Of a DNA stretch of 64,000 nucleotides, positions 59,336-64,000 are shown in pieces; the first letter of the stretch is position 1; each line of letters begins with the position of its first letter. The DNA comes from Adineta steineri (lineage: Eukaryota; Rotifera; Eurotatoria; Adinetida; Adinetidae). Where the stretch lies: assembly GCA_905250115.1 (NCBI GenBank), contig CAJNOI010000051.1, forward strand, positions 186,001 to 250,000, read 5' to 3'. The position numbers and the translations under genes are program-made. A model generated the notes under the pieces. It searched no databases, was not told the DNA's origin, and saw only the letters and a list, made by a program, of their open reading frames with translations.

Positions 59336-60657
59336 TATGATAAATATCTATATCATTATTTGTTATTGATCAACTTGATATCAAAACTGGTTTAAATTCT
59401 TCAATTACAAAAACATTTTGTGAAACCGTTAAAAACAAGGAGAAGAAAAAAATTTATTAAATATTAAAATCGATTCAACAATTAATAGAAAAGAATTGAC
59501 TAAATATGTTATAGCATGTACTCGTGCATAATTTTTTGACGGAAAAATAATTAAATCAATGAAAATGATTTTAGAAAATATAAAAATAATAGAAGATTAT
59601 AAAGCTTTTATTTTTGATGCAAATATATCAAAGGTATAGTTAAAATATTTTAAAATTTTAACAAAATTTAAACACTATCAGTTACTGTAAGAAGAACTAA
59701 GAATATTATGAAAGGACAGTTCTACAGATGTTGTAACATAGCAATGTAATTTATCCAGTAATTTTCTGTTTACATACTTTCTTGATTTTTACGGTTTAAT
59801 TCTTTTATATGCAGGCATTATCTTTGCAAAAATTTTTATTTCCGTGACATATTAGTTTCATCCTTAAAAGGTGTACATAACTAGGGATATTTGAGAAATG
59901 TTCATTTGAGTTAATAGTAACTATTGTTCGTTAAACAATTGAAACATGTATCCTGCAATAAAATGAGTTCGTTTACTGCTTTTATTCTTCAACTAATTTA
60001 TCTATCGTAAAATTTCACAATGCTATGAACGAAAAATCCGTGGGCCGAAAATCATATAACCCAGTGACCGCTACCTTCTGACGATTCTTTTTTCTCAACT
60101 AAAAGCATTTCTTCACTATCATCTATTATTTGTACGTCAGTCACACAGATGACTTACATATTGAGAAGCAAAATGTATATTTACATTTTATTTTCATCAA
60201 TATAGTATTCTACTTGAGAAAGAACTATATCTTATATTAAACATTTCTTAGCTTTACTCAATATACAATTAGTGTTCATTTTTGCATTAAACTGTGCGAT
60301 GTACATTCTCTTTTTTTTAATAGATCAAAATGCAACAAACTGACTTCGATGGAATACTTCGCATTCACTTAGATTTAACTAAGATCATTGAAGATCCCTT
60401 GTATTTAGCTGAAACTCATTAACATTTGTTCGCAGCTGTCTGAATATAATCAAGAGTAGTTTGAAATACTAAATTCATTCGATCAAAGGATAATAGAGAT
60501 GATAAATCGTCATAGTGACATCTATTTCTTGATCATTATTGGTAATCTTTATTGAAAAGAGCTCCAATTGTATTGGCCACTCGATTTTTTTCAAAAATTA
60601 TTTGAAACAGTTATTTGAATTCTATTGAATAGAATAACTATTTCAATTAACAAAACC
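59336..60657. other. Upstream region of TRAIP; possible further relics
   Basis: AT-rich. Short open pieces near 59,400-59,640 may continue the decayed gene, but no clear feature can be assigned. The TRAIP promoter must lie in the last part. Confidence 0.4.
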
Positions 60658-63099
60658 ATGAATATTGCTTGTACCATTTGTTTGGATCGATTTTTTCTTT
60701 CATCGACCATATCAGCATCACCGTGTGGTCATTTATTTCATGATAAATGTTTGGATCGATGGATTATTGATGAACGAAAAAAGACTTGTCCACAATGTCG
60801 TACAGCAATAACACCAAAACAAATCATAAAGTAAAACTTATTCATATATATATATATATAATTTTATTGTATATCCTTTAAGAAAACTTTATTTGATGGA
60901 ACCACTCTGTCAAACACAAATGCCAGTTGGTGGTCATGATTCTTCCGAACTCTTAATTCGACTGGAAGCACAAGAAACAAAAGTACTCGAATCTGAACAA
61001 CGTTGTCGAAAAATTTTAAATGATTTACAAAAAGTATAGAAAATATATTGTCAATTTTTTTATCTTTATAATATTTTCGAATATCAATAAGAGTGAAGAA
61101 CGACGACAAGCATTCGAAAATGATGTTACAACATTACGAAAACAAATAACTGAACAATCAACAAAACATCAACGAATAATTAATGAACGTGATGCAAAAA
61201 TTAATATGTTAATGGAACAATACAAGTAGATTATGATTAATATTTTTAATTTAATATCAAATTTATATTTTAGACATATTGATTTATCAAATAAAAAAGA
61301 TGAACAAATCAAAGCTCTACAAACAAAATTAACTGAATATAGAAATATTGAATTAATTTACAAAGGTTTTTGTTTTTTTCGAAAATTTATTTTAATTCAC
61401 AATTTTTTTTGTTTTTGTAAAAAGGTCTTGCAAGTAGTTTTAAAAGTGAATTACAAAAAATGGTTGGATCTTGTCAAACAATTCATGATAAAGATCGTGT
61501 TATGGAAGAATTAATACGTTATAATGTTATATTAAAAGAAGAACATAGTAAAATGTCTGATGATAAACAAGATTTAATAAGAAATTTAGATCGAATAACT
61601 GCACAATGTGAAAAAATGCAATTAGATAAACGACAAGCAGTTAAAAAGTAATTTACATTGATATATATATAGTTTCTTCGAAAACGAGATGTATATTTAA
61701 ATATGATCAGTTATATTTTTGTTATACTTATGAGCTTTGTGAATATTACTCATTTATTTGAAGTAAATGTGAAAGAATACTAGAGCAAAGTCGACTCCGC
61801 CTTACATACACACATCAAAGTATATATAAGGTGTCCCAAAAGTATGTTTACTTTTCATTTCGACCGAGACAGGCTTAGAGAGAACCACTACGGAATACTA
61901 ATATCGATCGTAACAGAAAAAGTTTATCTTGTTACCACTGAAGAGCATGAAACGTAGTAAAGAAATTCATGTCATGTAAATTGCTAATCTGCAGCATAAC
62001 AGAGTAATAGAAGACTAATAAAAAGAGACAAAATGTATGAATGAACGGTATCTAGGAATAAAAGGTTATTCGATTGTTTACATTCTTCTCCAAAAATTAG
62101 TATTCTGTAAAGGTTTTCTCTAAGCCTATCTTGATGGAGATAAAAAGTTCAGTCTTATCACACTAATCGCGAGAGAGTTATACAGTTATTTGTACGATAA
62201 AGTGACTTATAGGTCACACTGTATATATCGGAAAGATCAAGGGAAAACAAGAGAACGAATAAACGAGGATAATGTATCATAGCTGAAGGTCATGACAAGT
62301 ATAATCTGGATATTATCTTGCATATTTGAGTGTATGATCATATAAAGTATTAAGATTTTAATAATTTATCGGTTATTTTGAGAAAAGAAGTTTATATAAA
62401 GATATATCAAATGTATATGTTGTAAAATAATTTTCTATATTTAGACAAGCAGCTTCAGTAGATAATACTAAGCAAGAATTAGCATCTGTTCGTCAACAAC
62501 TTGAATCTTATCAATCTCGTGTTAATCAATTAGAATCCCTTTTACTTCGTACTGCTTCACCTGATACACGTACTCTTGCTCGACGTGTTCTTCATGAAAG
62601 TCCAATGTCAGATAGTGTTACACAAAAAGTTCGTATTCGTTCACAAGAACCATCAGAATCAACAAAAGTGCCATTAATCGATGATGAAAGTTCAAAAGAT
62701 GATGATGATAATGATTCAAATATGGTTGATCTTACAAATGTTCCTGAATCATCTTTCCCATCCTATTCTACTCAACAATTCTCCACAACAACATCAGCTA
62801 TTGATATTCTTCATTCAATCATTCAAGAAACAACATCAAGTCTTGATTTACCAACAATGAAAAAAATGAAAGTTAGAAAATTAGATGATGATACAGAAGA
62901 AAATGATGATTATCTTGTTCGTCCATTAATTCATAATGAAAAAAATTTTCAACGAACATTTAATAAATTTGGTGGACATTCATCAATACCAATTACACGA
63001 CGTATAAGTAATACATCATTTAAATCGAAATCAAAATCAACAAAATCAAAACCTACTTCAACAAGAAATAATCATAAAATAACAAATTTTTTTGTTTAA
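60658..63099 (+). CDS. TRAIP: TRAIP, RING E3 ubiquitin ligase of replication-fork repair
   Basis: TRAIP ubiquitylates the replicative helicase and DNA-protein crosslinks ahead of replication forks. Exons 60658-60830, 60883-61033, 61092-61225, 61274-61365, 61425-61647, 62445-63099; 475 residues (human 469). The start MNIACTICLDRFF is the family position for the RING: C5 and C8, CGHLFHDKC, then KKTCPQCR at about residue 45. A long coiled coil follows (about 60-330). A disordered Ser/Asp-rich region leads to the C-terminus, whose last residues HKITNFFV fit a PCNA-interacting box (x-x-I-x-x-F-F), as at the end of human TRAIP. The start fits: the in-frame codons upstream look like leader. The 797-nt last intron holds a mariner-like short element. 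Confidence 0.93.
61830..62164. mobile_element. Palindromic MITE in TRAIP intron 5, Tc1/mariner-like
   Basis: About 335 bp with imperfect inverted ends of about 70 bp. The left end starts GTGTCCCAAAAGTATG and includes AGGCTTAGAGA and GGAATACTAAT. The right end has the inverse (ATTAGTATTCTG, TCTCTAAGCCTAT). The starting word is typical of Tc1/mariner TIRs. A TA target duplication is not obvious. No coding capacity, so non-autonomous. Confidence 0.65.
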
Positions 63100-63193
63100 A
63101 TTAATCATTTATTTATTTTGATCTCTTTCTCTTGTACAATTTAAATTTGAAGAAACAAAAAAGAAACAACAACAACAACAATAATAATTGAAT

Positions 63194-63979
63194 CTAAAAC
63201 AAAAAATTAACTTTTTTTTGTTCTTCTTGTTGTTTAGCATTAACTAATCGATTATACATATGTACTTCATCTCGAAGTCTTTTTATATGTTCTAATGTCG
63301 TATCGTGTTTATCTTCTTCTTCTTGTACCTCTTCATCTATTTTCGGAGTTGTTTTTTTCTCTGACTCAATTTTTTGTTTGAGTTCATCAAAATTAATATG
63401 ATATTCATAAAGATGAGAATTAACTATTCTTAAATGTTCTTTTAATTTAAAAATATCATTTTCATATTGACGATTGAGCAATACAGATGAACGAAGTTGT
63501 TCAGTTAAATTTCGATTTTCATCATAAAGTCGTAAAAGACGTTGACGTTCATAATGAATTATATGTTTATGTTGAATACATTCTTGACACTGTTGTTGTT
63601 TAGCATATTTTTCTTGAAGAATAGAAATATTATTTGGATTTGAATGAGGTTTACCATCAGTAAAAAATGATTCAGGTGGTTGTTTGATTTTATAAGTAAC
63701 AAATGTATTACGACGACGTCGACGATTTACATTTTCCGATGTGATGAGTAAAGAATCTAATTGACAAAAAAAATTGTTTTTACCGAGAAAAGAAAGAATA
63801 TTTAATTTACTATTATTATTAATATCGTCATCATCATCATCATCATCATCAGAAGTATTAACTTCTATAAATTCGTCAGATGAATTAATAAGTGGCGACG
63901 GTGACGATGGATATTGATGTTGTTTAAGTTTATCTTTAACATGATTTGAAAGTTGAATAATTTGCTCATGACGTTGCAT
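63194..63979 (-). CDS. Coiled-coil protein of unknown function
   Basis: A single open frame of 261 residues with an ATG at 63,979 and stop at 63,194, ending 95 bp from the TRAIP stop (tail to tail). Order: Gln/His-rich start (MQRHEQIIQLSNHVKDKLK), a Ser/Pro stretch, a nine-Asp run, a basic patch NRRRRRNTF, a CQECIQHKHIIH segment that could bind a metal, then a coiled coil from about residue 140 (RQRLLRLYDENRNL) to the end. The tail is Glu/Lys-rich. It looks like a genuine scaffold protein, but no family is recognised. More exons may lie beyond the window or the ATG may be internal. Confidence 0.6.
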   Translation of the reverse strand: MQRHEQIIQLSNHVKDKLKQHQYPSSPSPLINSSDEFIEVNTSDDDDDDDDDINNNSKLNILSFLGKNNFFCQLDSLLITSENVNRRRRRNTFVTYKIKQPPESFFTDGKPHSNPNNISILQEKYAKQQQCQECIQHKHIIHYERQRLLRLYDENRNLTEQLRSSVLLNRQYENDIFKLKEHLRIVNSHLYEYHINFDELKQKIESEKKTTPKIDEEVQEEEDKHDTTLEHIKRLRDEVHMYNRLVNAKQQEEQKKVNFLF

Positions 63980-64000
63980 TTTATTTTTATTATTAACATT

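Noticed and set aside
1..64000. tRNA or rRNA genes
   Set aside because: I looked for the T-loop word GGTTCRANNCC with a matching acceptor stem and for rRNA core words and found none that I could support by eye. A covariance-model scan would settle this.

Overview
This is eukaryotic nuclear DNA from an animal, not prokaryotic. It is strongly AT-rich, and the genes are split by many short introns (mostly about 50-60 nt, GT-AG). The proteins are recognisable metazoan orthologues: RNF32, CDK12/13, Dispatched, RAB3GAP2, a CNG channel, ceramide synthase, CCDC22 and TRAIP. Compact introns, few long spacers and small decayed mobile elements would fit a bdelloid rotifer or a similar small invertebrate. 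That placement is inference from style; nothing in the window proves it. Gene models were built by hand from splice sites and reading-frame continuity, and every multi-exon model given closes in frame.

Layout. 0-1.3 kb (+): 3' part of a KYAT3-like kynurenine aminotransferase. 1.55-2.84 kb: a hAT-type transposon with an 8-bp target duplication. 3.4-7.5 kb: a large inverted repeat whose arms each carry a coiled-coil gene, with duplicated sequence and small TIR elements in the middle. 8.2-9.7 kb (-): RNF32. 10.1-10.7 kb (+): a secreted protein of unknown function. 12.4-13.0 kb (+): an acidic prothymosin-like protein. 14.4-17.4 kb (-): CDK12/13. 19.3-24.6 kb (-): Dispatched, 5' end not located. 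27.5-33.7 kb (-): RAB3GAP2. 34.8-37.3 kb (+): CNG channel subunit. 38.5-41.1 kb (+): a membrane-anchored galactose-mutarotase-like protein. 42.0-44.2 kb (-): ceramide synthase. 48.1 kb: a 100-N assembly gap that hides the 5' part of a gene. 49.4-51.8 kb (-): CCDC22. 51.9-60.6 kb: a decayed accessory stretch with an SLC41 pseudogene, a Ly6-like relic, two tandem-repeat arrays, tiny secreted-peptide candidates and an unrecognised broken gene. 60.7-63.1 kb (+): TRAIP. 63.2-64.0 kb (-): a coiled-coil protein facing TRAIP tail to tail.

Most genes are unrelated housekeeping or signalling genes, each with its own promoter; no operon is evident. RAB3GAP2 and CCDC22 are both trafficking-complex subunits and CDK12/13 and TRAIP are both genome-maintenance factors, but nothing suggests they are functionally linked here. 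The parts that repay a second look are the 4-kb inverted-repeat element, the 92-bp satellite with higher-order periodicity, the probable membrane pseudo-mutarotase and the Dispatched copy with an altered acidic pair.
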